Below are positions 1-5,107 of a stretch of 5,107 nucleotides of DNA, piece by piece. The DNA is from Caryophanales bacterium UBA6985 (GTDB lineage Bacteria; Bacillota_I; Bacilli_A; RF39; UBA660), in assembly GCA_002450035.1 (NCBI GenBank), contig DJYF01000034.1, positions 1 through 5,107 of the forward strand, read 5' to 3'. The notes beneath the pieces were generated by a model that saw nothing but the letters and a program-made list of their open reading frames with translations, did no database searches and was not told the DNA's origin. The translations under genes and the position numbers were made by a program. Position 1 is the stretch's first letter; each line of letters opens with the position of its first letter.

Positions 1-730
1 CTTCAAGAACATTACAATTAGTTATAAATTTTAATTTAGTACGACGATTTCTACGAGGAAAATAAAGTTTAATTAGACGAATGCCTTGTCTATTAGTTCC
101 AAGCATATAAGCATAACAAGGGTCTTTAGCATTATAATAATATTTAGGTTCAGTATCTACAGCCCTATTAACATAATATTGTTCTACAGGAATGACAAAG
201 TGAGAATTTAAATAACTCAAATCAATACCCCACCTACCCCAAATATCTTTATCATATTTGTTCCAACTACGTGGAGCAATATCAATAATAGCTTTACGAG
301 TTTTACCTTTAGCTACAGCATTAGCCAGCATAGGTTGAACATTAGGGTCTATAGTTTTACCATCAATAAGGTCACTAAATGTATATGCTATATGTTTAAG
401 AACAAAATAGAAATCTTGCTTATTATTAGTTTCAATCTTTCTTTCAAATGCAAGACTCAATACATATGCTACCACTCCATAAACATCTTCAAAAAAGCCC
501 CAACCACCAAAGTCACGAACTTTAAGCCTACCTTTAGCATTATACTGAATACCCATGCTTTTATTAAAATCGTCATCTCTAAAAACACTTGTAATTAGAC
601 GGTTATGATTTATACAGTCAAGAACAACATCCATAGGTATATCAAGATATTTACTAACTATAGCTTCTTGACTTATTTTGGATTCAATATATTCTTTTGT
701 AAGGTTAGTTGTATTAGGATTACGTTTCAT
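1..730 (-). CDS. DNA primase, phage type, N-terminal part (runs off the left edge)
   Basis: The reading frame opens at an ATG (730-728) and stays open for 243 codons to the window edge, so the C-terminal part, including any TOPRIM catalytic domain, is not visible. Residues 19-90 have the layout of the N-terminal primase domain: a short helix (ISQEAIVSKYLDI), then a segment like the CHC2 zinc-finger region (RDDDFNKSMGIQY, residues 51-63; GRLKVRDFGGWGFFEDVYGVV, 67-87). Residues 147-243 resemble the pre-TOPRIM linker of Bacteroidetes phage primases: an RSWNKYDKDIWGRWGI block (154-169), a YVNRA strand, DPCYAY (203-208) and KLYFPRRN (221-228). The expected role is synthesis of RNA primers at the phage replication fork in the cytoplasm. 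The usual zinc-ligand cysteines and histidines are not conserved; only C39, H42, C205 and C239 are in view. The gene follows the SSB-like gene across a terminator-like hairpin and has no Shine-Dalgarno sequence. Identification rests on motif layout rather than catalytic residues. Confidence 0.75.
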   Translation of the reverse strand, partial: MKRNPNTTNLTKEYIESKISQEAIVSKYLDIPMDVVLDCINHNRLITSVFRDDDFNKSMGIQYNAKGRLKVRDFGGWGFFEDVYGVVAYVLSLAFERKIETNNKQDFYFVLKHIAYTFSDLIDGKTIDPNVQPMLANAVAKGKTRKAIIDIAPRSWNKYDKDIWGRWGIDLSYLNSHFVIPVEQYYVNRAVDTEPKYYYNAKDPCYAYMLGTNRQGIRLIKLYFPRRNRRTKLKFITNCNVLE

Positions 731-740
731 ATGTAGAGCA

Positions 741-778
741 TAAAAGAGGGCTAGCCCCAAAAGAATTGAAGCTAGCCC
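741..778 (-). terminator. Hairpin between SSB-like gene and primase; probable intrinsic terminator
   Basis: Arms GGGCTAGC (748-755) and GCTAGCCC (771-778) form an 8-bp GC-rich stem with a 15-nt loop. Read on the minus strand, the stem is followed by TCTTTTA, a short interrupted U-run. It lies about 40 bases after the SSB-like stop and ends 17 bases before the primase ATG, so it could terminate, attenuate or partly read through into the primase. No convincing separate primase promoter is visible between 731 and 820, which favours partial read-through. Confidence 0.65.
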
Positions 779-820
779 GTTATGAACATTACCATTAATC
801 AGAGCGATGTCTCAACTAAT

Positions 821-1744
821 TTAGAAAGGCATGTCATCAGCACCAGCAGCATTAAATGCACCACCTGGAGCCCCCATCATAGCAGGACCACCAGGCATAA
901 CACCACCAGCAGCATCAGCAATACCAGGAATAGTTGGAGCCTTCTTAACTTCCTTAGGAGTAATAGACTCTTTAGATTCATCAACACTTATTACAACAGG
1001 TTCTTTACCTTGAACAAAAAGTTCAACACAACCAGTTCCAACAAATGGGTCAAAAGCTAAATCACCATTCTGAGCAACATTCTTCCACTCACCTTTAACC
1101 TTCTTATGACGAAGAAGTTTAATCCAACAACGAAGGAATTTGCCATTTTCATCACGATAACAAGGCTTAGCAGTTTCTCCGTCTGCAAGACCAAAAGTGC
1201 CATTCATCATAGCAGCAACATTGGTAAACAGTTGAGCATAACCAGCTAGAACCTCAGATACTTCAACAGCAACATAATTTCCGTCATCATCGAAGTCACA
1301 GAAAGAAAGAGTAAGAGCTTCTTCTTCTGCATCAGTAAGTTTACGACCTTTGAGATAATAAACATCAAGAATGTGCTTAATAAAGTTCATAACTTGATTA
1401 AATTTCCATTCTTCACTACCACCAGGAATAGTATTTACATTACTTTCAACAGGGAATAAAGAATGATAGACGTGACGCATCTGAGAAGCATCTTTAGTGT
1501 TGCTGGCAAACTCAAAGGTAAGACGAGGAACACGCTCACCAGTAAATTGTTTACCATCAGCATTTACAGACCACTGTACAGATACATCGTGAAGGTGTGC
1601 TACAAATAGACGATTAGGAGCTGCATCTTTCTCATGAAATCTAAGTTGAGCAGTTGCCTGAGTCTCATTGCTAATACCTCTACGACCTTTTTTAACAGGA
1701 GATTCTGCAGCTACTCCTGCGTTTACAGTTTTTTCATTACTCAT
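821..1744 (-). CDS. Single-stranded DNA-binding protein (SSB-like), 307 aa, acidic DDMPF tip
   Basis: This is a complete gene from ATG (1744-1742) to TAA (823-821). The protein ends in DDMPF, the hallmark C-terminal tip of bacterial and phage SSBs (compare DDDIPF), preceded by a flexible Gly/Ala/Met/Pro-rich linker at residues 272-302. The N-terminal 35 residues are basic and low in complexity (KKGRR at 18-22). The body (about 45-255) alternates beta-strand-like stretches (LFVAHLHDVSVQWSV, VPRLTFEFA, CVELFVQ) with a helical insert at about 112-147, as expected for an elaborated OB-type fold. It is longer than the usual SSB (about 150-180 aa), and I cannot name a canonical family for the core. 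The expected role is to coat single-stranded DNA during replication and to dock partners through the tip. The gene has terminators on both sides, and a perfect 14-bp palindrome abuts its ATG. GC content is higher than in the neighbouring primase. The SSB call is strong from the tail but not proven from the core. Confidence 0.75.
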   Translation of the reverse strand: MSNEKTVNAGVAAESPVKKGRRGISNETQATAQLRFHEKDAAPNRLFVAHLHDVSVQWSVNADGKQFTGERVPRLTFEFASNTKDASQMRHVYHSLFPVESNVNTIPGGSEEWKFNQVMNFIKHILDVYYLKGRKLTDAEEEALTLSFCDFDDDGNYVAVEVSEVLAGYAQLFTNVAAMMNGTFGLADGETAKPCYRDENGKFLRCWIKLLRHKKVKGEWKNVAQNGDLAFDPFVGTGCVELFVQGKEPVVISVDESKESITPKEVKKAPTIPGIADAAGGVMPGGPAMMGAPGGAFNAAGADDMPF

Positions 1745-1758
1745 AACTTAATTAAGTT
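1745..1758. promoter_or_regulatory. Perfect 14-bp AT-rich palindrome abutting the SSB-like start codon
   Basis: AACTTAATTAAGTT is its own reverse complement and ends on the base just before the ATG. A near-copy sits in the identical position before the 272-residue gene (2659-2671). It may be a translational operator, an initiation enhancer replacing a Shine-Dalgarno sequence, or a protein-binding site. The function is inferred; the symmetry and position are directly seen. Confidence 0.5.
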
Positions 1759-1780
1759 TTACTATGAATTAATAAAGATA

Positions 1781-1815
1781 ATAAAAGGGAGGAACTCATT
1801 AGGAGAACCTCCCTC
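1781..1815 (-). terminator. Intrinsic terminator after the 272-residue gene
   Basis: Arms AGGGAGG (1786-1792) and CCTCCCT (1808-1814) give a 7-bp stem with a 15-nt loop, extendable by one G-U pair. On the minus strand it is followed by TTTTATTATCTTT, a good U-rich tract. It begins about 25 bases after the TAA of the 272-residue gene. It separates that gene from the SSB-like gene, implying either read-through or a promoter in the short space 1745-1785. TATCTTTA at 1780-1773 resembles the -7 element but has no clear -33 partner. Confidence 0.8.
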
Positions 1816-1839
1816 AATAGTCAGCTAAGGACAAATCAA

Positions 1840-2658
1840 TTACTCGGCATCTTCATCCTTCTTACCACGAACCATGGGGTCCTTATCGGCATCAAATTCA
1901 AGAGGATAAGCCATAAGCTTAACTTCTTCCTTACCATTGTTGAAGACTACTTCCTCAGCCTCATCCAACTTAACGTTGAAATAGCGATTCTTAGTATTCT
2001 TAGCTTCACCAAGGTCAGCCTTAAGACTATCCCAAATTGCAGTATCAGTAAAGTTCAGCTGCAGACCAATACCAGTGGCATTAGCAGTAGCAGCAGTCTT
2101 AGAACCACTAGCTGCATGGAATGTGGGAGAAGGAACGTCATCAGGAGTCAGAGCACCAGCGAGAGTCTCATCGTCAGCACCCTCAAGACCCTTGCTAGCA
2201 GCAAGCTTAGCCTTATCTTCTTCGCTAAGAGCCTGTACAAGCTCAACACCGTGCTCAGCGATATAAGCAGCCTTATCTTCCTTAGTAATACGAACAGTAC
2301 CGAGGATAGGCTCACCATTACGCTTATACATCAGAACACCCTTAGCAATGTAATAAGTAAGCTGGTCTTTAATCAGAGCATCTTTACCTTCTACAGTGTT
2401 AATGTCCCAACCATTCTCATTGCAATAGTTAATGAGTTCATCAGGAGCAGCCTGAATCATAGCCTCAATACCAGCAAGGTTGTTGAGGAACATTACATTC
2501 TCACCAACAGCAATAGCAAGAGCCTTACTTACAGGAGAAGTAATAGTGAACTGACCAGGAGTACTCTTAACGATAAGCTGAGGAGTAGCGTTAAGAAGAG
2601 AAGATTTCTGACCTGCCTGAATGGCGTTAATACCGAACTTAATACCTTTAATAGCCAT
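1840..2658 (-). CDS. Conserved-looking acidic protein of unknown function, 272 aa
   Basis: This is a complete gene from ATG (2658-2656) to TAA (1842-1840). I do not recognise the family. Three parts can be seen. An N-terminal segment (1-125) contains a strand-turn-strand stretch, PGQFTITSPVSKALAIAVGENVMFLNN (34-60), faintly like AbrB-type or other small beta-barrel DNA-binding proteins. The middle (145-195) is a low-complexity linker rich in Ala, Asp, Glu and Thr, probably disordered. The C-terminal part (198-265) is a second beta-rich region (RYFNVKLDEAEEVVF, VKLMAYPLEFDAD) ending in the charged tail GKKDEDAE. No signal peptide or membrane segment is seen. Its place between the RecT-like and SSB-like genes, and the start-site dyad it shares with the SSB gene, suggest an abundant nucleic-acid-binding or replication accessory protein. 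A structural or host-takeover role cannot be excluded. Its GC content and use of AAG for Lys are clearly higher than in the helicase gene. Confidence 0.85.
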   Translation of the reverse strand: MAIKGIKFGINAIQAGQKSSLLNATPQLIVKSTPGQFTITSPVSKALAIAVGENVMFLNNLAGIEAMIQAAPDELINYCNENGWDINTVEGKDALIKDQLTYYIAKGVLMYKRNGEPILGTVRITKEDKAAYIAEHGVELVQALSEEDKAKLAASKGLEGADDETLAGALTPDDVPSPTFHAASGSKTAATANATGIGLQLNFTDTAIWDSLKADLGEAKNTKNRYFNVKLDEAEEVVFNNGKEEVKLMAYPLEFDADKDPMVRGKKDEDAE

Positions 2659-2671
2659 AACTTTAAAAGTT
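2659..2671. promoter_or_regulatory. AACTTTAAAAGTT dyad abutting the start of the 272-residue gene
   Basis: This 13-base dyad (6-bp arms around one central base) ends on the base directly before the ATG, exactly as the palindrome before the SSB-like gene does. The common core is AACTT, 3-4 A/T bases, AAGTT, then ATG. There is no Shine-Dalgarno sequence. It is probably a shared translational or operator element; the role is inferred. Confidence 0.45.
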
Positions 2672-2702
2672 TTAAAATGAATAAATAAAATTAATTAACT
2701 CT

Positions 2703-2721
2703 ATGTAGTTTAGAACCACAT
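2703..2721 (-). other. Short hairpin just after the RecT-like stop codon
   Basis: On the minus strand ATGTGGTT and AACTACAT pair (8 bp, one G-U) around a 3-nt CTA loop, starting two bases after the TAA of the RecT-like gene. The following sequence is AT-rich but lacks a clean U-run, so it is a weak terminator candidate or a 3'-end stabilising structure. No stronger terminator lies in the 65-base gap, so the RecT-like and 272-residue genes may be co-transcribed. Confidence 0.35.
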
Positions 2722-2723
2722 TC

Positions 2724-3659
2724 TTAACTTTCTTGACTAACTTCTTCGTAATCAGCAGTTTCAACGGCATAGTCAATATTTTCTCCGTTGATAATTGCGT
2801 TTTCTGTTTCTTCTTGAACACCCATTAGAACATCACTAGCAATGTCTCTTGCACCAAGAGTAAAGGCTCTATGACCAATCATTATTCTAGCATATTTCTT
2901 ATAAGTATCTTTTTCAAAGAAACCAGCAGAGAGTGCTTCACTATAACTAAAATGACTCGTAGCAGTTACTTCAATAGTCTTGTTATGTACAATCTTATAT
3001 CTAGTAAACTTATATTCAGTCACATAATCAATAGGAACAGCAGGGATTCTAATAATAGGAAATTTTCCTTCTTGTTTAAGTTTTTGAGCATGAGCAGGAT
3101 TAATAGCTATTACGCATTTATCACTGACTTGAAACTCATTATACTTTTTGCCACTAAGGTCAGTATACCATTTAACTGGATATACACCTATATTATCTCC
3201 TTTACTATCTTCAGTAAGTTTAGATGCTTGTTCGGCAGTACGACATTTAACACAATAATCAGGAAGTTGTGTTTCAATATAAATCGTATTACCGTCAGTA
3301 TACTGATACTGAGGAGTATAATCTTTAGTGCATTCCCAAGTTACTCCTGCCCTCGATAATAACGACTTTATGATATGAATATCAGCAACAGTCTTACCAC
3401 TTACAACGTGGATATGTTCAATACAAGTAGAAAAAGGTAGTTGCAAATCTTGTGCTCTCATAAGGATAGCTAAACCCTCATTAACGCTCTTAACTCCACC
3501 TTTATCAGTTGCAATAATCTTCTTTAGAAATACTTCTGCACTAGCAAGTTGTTTTTCATTAAGAAGATTTAGAACTCTAAGACCAGTAGCAGCTTCATCA
3601 TGTCTGGTAGCCAATGCACGACCATTACCACCGTCTTTAGTTTCGTTTGATTTGTCCAT
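2724..3659 (-). CDS. RecT-like single-strand annealing recombinase, 311 aa
   Basis: The chosen start is the ATG at 3659-3657. An in-frame TTG at 3704 would add 15 residues, but it lies inside the promoter -7 region and is rejected. TAA is at 2726-2724. Two blocks match the RecT family layout. Residues 59-110 (VNEGLAILMRAQDLQLPF..HVVSGKTVADIHIIKSLLSRAGVTWEC) correspond to the 'lGl.p..al..i.vi.Gk......l.alv...G' region. Residues 229-285 (IEVTATSHFSYSEALSAGFFEKDTYKKYARIMIGHRAFTLGARDIASDVLMGVQEE) correspond to the family's 'dA..AgL...W..yp..Ml..RA...a.rd..pDvl.G.y..eE' end. Between them is a long segment (about 111-225) with a single CVKC pair. RecT proteins anneal complementary single strands and support phage recombination and recombination-dependent replication in the cytoplasm. 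No partner exonuclease is in the window. The acidic C-terminal 30 residues look disordered. The next gene, 65 bases downstream, is the 272-residue unknown. The family call is from motif reading only. Confidence 0.72.
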   Translation of the reverse strand: MDKSNETKDGGNGRALATRHDEAATGLRVLNLLNEKQLASAEVFLKKIIATDKGGVKSVNEGLAILMRAQDLQLPFSTCIEHIHVVSGKTVADIHIIKSLLSRAGVTWECTKDYTPQYQYTDGNTIYIETQLPDYCVKCRTAEQASKLTEDSKGDNIGVYPVKWYTDLSGKKYNEFQVSDKCVIAINPAHAQKLKQEGKFPIIRIPAVPIDYVTEYKFTRYKIVHNKTIEVTATSHFSYSEALSAGFFEKDTYKKYARIMIGHRAFTLGARDIASDVLMGVQEETENAIINGENIDYAVETADYEEVSQES

Positions 3660-3693
3660 TATTTCAAAGAGCTTTATCTGTATTATTTCTATG

Positions 3694-3724
3694 CAAAGAT
3701 ACAAAAATTATTTCAATCTGCAAT
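3694..3724 (-). promoter_or_regulatory. Bacteroides-type promoter for the RecT-like gene
   Basis: On the minus strand TATCTTTG (3701-3694) matches the Bacteroides -7 consensus TAnnTTTG perfectly. ATTG (3724-3721) matches the -33 element TTTG in three of four bases, with a 19-base spacer. Transcription would begin near 3688, leaving a leader of about 30 bases before the ATG at 3659. The -33 half lies within the last codons of the upstream helicase-like gene. This is the clearest host-range signal in the window. Confidence 0.7.
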
Positions 3725-5107
3725 AAGAAAATCAAATTTATTTTCAACGTTAGTCATAATTTCATCTTTATTAACAATTATGTGCGTTTCTTGCACTACC
3801 TTATTAAGTAACCTTTGTTGCTCAATAGTGTTTTTACAAAATATAGAAAATAACTTTATTTTCTTAGACCTAATAGTAACATTACTAAGTCTATACAGAT
3901 AAGATTTAATATCTTCACATATAGGAGATGTTATAATAATAATATCTACATCAACATTGAGAGATTTATCAGGAGAATTAGATAGACTAAGACAACGAAT
4001 TTTACCTAAATTAAACTTACGTTCATTAAGAGTCATTTGGGCTTTATAACCCATAGACTTTCGTTTACCCTTTTCTTTTCCACTTTTAATAAATATAGGA
4101 TTACCATATTCATCAACAGCTGGAATGTCATCTACTTTATTGTGATAATTACCACAAATTTCATCTTCTGAATGTTCGTTCAAATATTCAGTAACTCTAC
4201 TAGCGAACTCACCTCTTTTATTAATTATGAGAATTTTACTTGTAGGATTCTGATTAACAATATCTAGAATCTTTTCAAGTTTACCTTCATAATCAGTTAA
4301 GAGATTACATCGGTTTCTAATTACTTCATAAGTTTGAGTTGCTCTATCTCTAAGATTATTAGGATTATAAAGTTCATCTATCTTTTGGTTAAATTCATAA
4401 CTCATATCAAGATGTTCATTCCATCCATTTTCTTGAGCAATTTGAGCACAAATTTGAGCAGCAGAAATATTAAGAGTAGGATTACCAGTACGAGCTTGTT
4501 TCATAATATCAAAACTACCAAATATATTAAGAGAAGTTTCAATATATTTACAATAATACTGATAAAGTTCCCAATCTTTACTACTAGGACTAATAACTAC
4601 ATCAATCCACATTTCTTCTACGGGGGAGCTAACTCGTAATTCATCCAATTCAGTTTGTTTAAAACAATCTAGAAGAGGAGCAAGTCTATAAAGAGCACTA
4701 AGTCCATTTTGACTAGCAAATAGACTATTAAGAATTACAAGTTTAAATCTGCATCCGTTAAGATAATGAGCTACATGAACATCATACTCTTTAGGTTCAT
4801 ACCATATACAAAGAGTAGAAGATGTAGTCCAAATTGTAGTACCCATAAACTTAGTAGTAAAAACTCTTATTTTCTTACTGTCTATAAGTTTCTTAAATTC
4901 TTCATTATTTTCTTCACTTTCTTGATGAGTTAGAAACTCAATCATTTTAGTACGTTCATCAAAATTTTCAGTGATTATCAGAGTTGTAGCAGAAGGATTT
5001 TTATTATAAAGCTTAGCTAAAGTCTGATAAACAAGCACTTTATCATTAAGAGGAGCTGGAACTAATGCAGTCCCAACTCCTTTATTATCTCTCCAATTAA
5101 GTGCAGC
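3713..5107 (-). CDS. SNF2/SF2 helicase-like protein with degenerate ATPase motifs (5' end outside window)
   Basis: The frame is open from the right edge to a TGA (3715-3713), giving 464 visible residues. A GTG at 5038 is not a real start: the frame continues upstream with helicase-like sequence, so the N-terminus is missing. Counting from the edge, the SF2 layout can be followed: Walker A position PAPLNDKV (17-24), motif Ia TLIIT (42-46), motif II position KLVILNSLF (122-130), motif III position RVSSP (158-162), then the SNF2-like stretch WIDVVISPSSKDWELYQYYCKYIE (167-190). The second RecA-like domain has KILIINKRGEFASRVTEYL (291-309), motif V region CLSLSNSPDKSLNVDVDIIIITSP (372-395), motif VI position YLYRLSNVTIRSKK (403-416) and the typical SNF2 end NTIEQQRLLNK (426-436). 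The Walker A glycines and T/S, the DEAH acid pair and the QxxGRxxR arginine finger region are all replaced. It may therefore be an ATPase-dead helicase relative acting as a DNA-binding or scaffold subunit. It is AT-rich, like the primase. Confidence 0.62.
   Translation of the reverse strand, partial: AALNWRDNKGVGTALVPAPLNDKVLVYQTLAKLYNKNPSATTLIITENFDERTKMIEFLTHQESEENNEEFKKLIDSKKIRVFTTKFMGTTIWTTSSTLCIWYEPKEYDVHVAHYLNGCRFKLVILNSLFASQNGLSALYRLAPLLDCFKQTELDELRVSSPVEEMWIDVVISPSSKDWELYQYYCKYIETSLNIFGSFDIMKQARTGNPTLNISAAQICAQIAQENGWNEHLDMSYEFNQKIDELYNPNNLRDRATQTYEVIRNRCNLLTDYEGKLEKILDIVNQNPTSKILIINKRGEFASRVTEYLNEHSEDEICGNYHNKVDDIPAVDEYGNPIFIKSGKEKGKRKSMGYKAQMTLNERKFNLGKIRCLSLSNSPDKSLNVDVDIIIITSPICEDIKSYLYRLSNVTIRSKKIKLFSIFCKNTIEQQRLLNKVVQETHIIVNKDEIMTNVENKFDFLIAD

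Noticed and set aside
748..778. GCTAGC repeats as a recombination or attachment site
   Set aside because: The two copies are simply the arms of a hairpin placed where a terminator is expected, with no integrase nearby.
782..1060. Plus-strand frames under the SSB-like tail (also 831-1013, Pro/Ala-rich)
   Set aside because: They mirror the repetitive Gly/Ala/Pro codons of the SSB tail on the opposite strand and have no promoter or independent support.
1773..1780. TATCTTTA as a separate promoter for the SSB-like gene
   Set aside because: It matches the -7 element except for the last base, but it sits in the U-tract of a terminator and has no TTTG-like element 19-21 bases upstream. Left as a possibility only.
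2116..2688. 190-codon open frame on the plus strand opposite the 272-residue gene
   Set aside because: It is fully antisense to a well-supported gene, its Ser/Thr/Asn/Leu-rich protein has no recognisable motif, and it arises from the codon pattern of the other strand.
2871..3359. 162-codon plus-strand frame opposite the RecT-like gene, and similar ones at 335-598 and 4334-4639
   Set aside because: These are low-complexity Ile/Ser/Phe-rich translations antisense to real genes, with no start signals.
3660..3704. TTG at 3704 as the start of the RecT-like gene
   Set aside because: It overlaps the promoter -7 element and lies upstream of the predicted transcript start; the ATG at 3659 is better.
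5036..5038. GTG as the start of the helicase-like gene
   Set aside because: The frame remains open to the window edge, and the upstream residues fit the Walker A region of the fold, so the gene starts outside the window.
821..5038. Stop-codon reassignment (TAG or TGA), known in some crAss-like phages
   Set aside because: All genes read through cleanly with the standard code and end in TAA or TGA; none is broken up by in-frame TAG or TGA.

Overview
The window looks like part of the DNA replication and recombination region of a phage that infects Bacteroidales, most likely a crAss-like phage. The evidence is: all five genes lie on the minus strand in a compact array; the DNA is AT-rich; no start codon has a Shine-Dalgarno sequence; and the best promoter matches the Bacteroides -7 consensus (TAnnTTTG). 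The gene content (SNF2-type helicase relative, RecT-like annealing protein, single-stranded DNA-binding protein, primase) fits this type of phage. The assignment rests on gene content and signals, because no capsid, portal or terminase gene is present. The standard genetic code works throughout: stops are TAA or TGA, and no in-frame TAG interrupts a gene.

In transcription order (high to low coordinates): (1) 5107-3713, the 3' part of an SNF2/SF2 helicase-like gene whose ATPase motifs look degenerate; (2) 3659-2724, a RecT-like single-strand annealing protein with its own Bacteroides-type promoter, which overlaps the end of the helicase gene; (3) 2658-1840, a 272-residue acidic, alanine-rich protein of unknown function; (4) a clear intrinsic terminator near 1781-1814; (5) 1744-821, a 307-residue SSB-like protein with a Gly/Ala/Met/Pro-rich tail and the typical acidic SSB tip DDMPF; (6) a second terminator-like hairpin at 741-778; (7) 730-1, the N-terminal 243 residues of a DNA primase that runs off the left edge.

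The genes plausibly act together. The SSB coats exposed single strands and may recruit partners through its acidic tip, the RecT-like protein anneals strands in recombination-dependent replication or repair, and the primase starts new strands. The helicase-like protein may remodel DNA or act as a non-catalytic scaffold. The 272-residue gene and the SSB gene share two features that set them apart: a dyad AACTT..AAGTT directly abutting the ATG, and visibly higher GC with more C/G-ending codons than the helicase and primase. Both suggest shared control and strong expression. No tRNA, CRISPR array, insertion sequence or attachment site was seen, and there is no gene-free stretch longer than about 100 bases.
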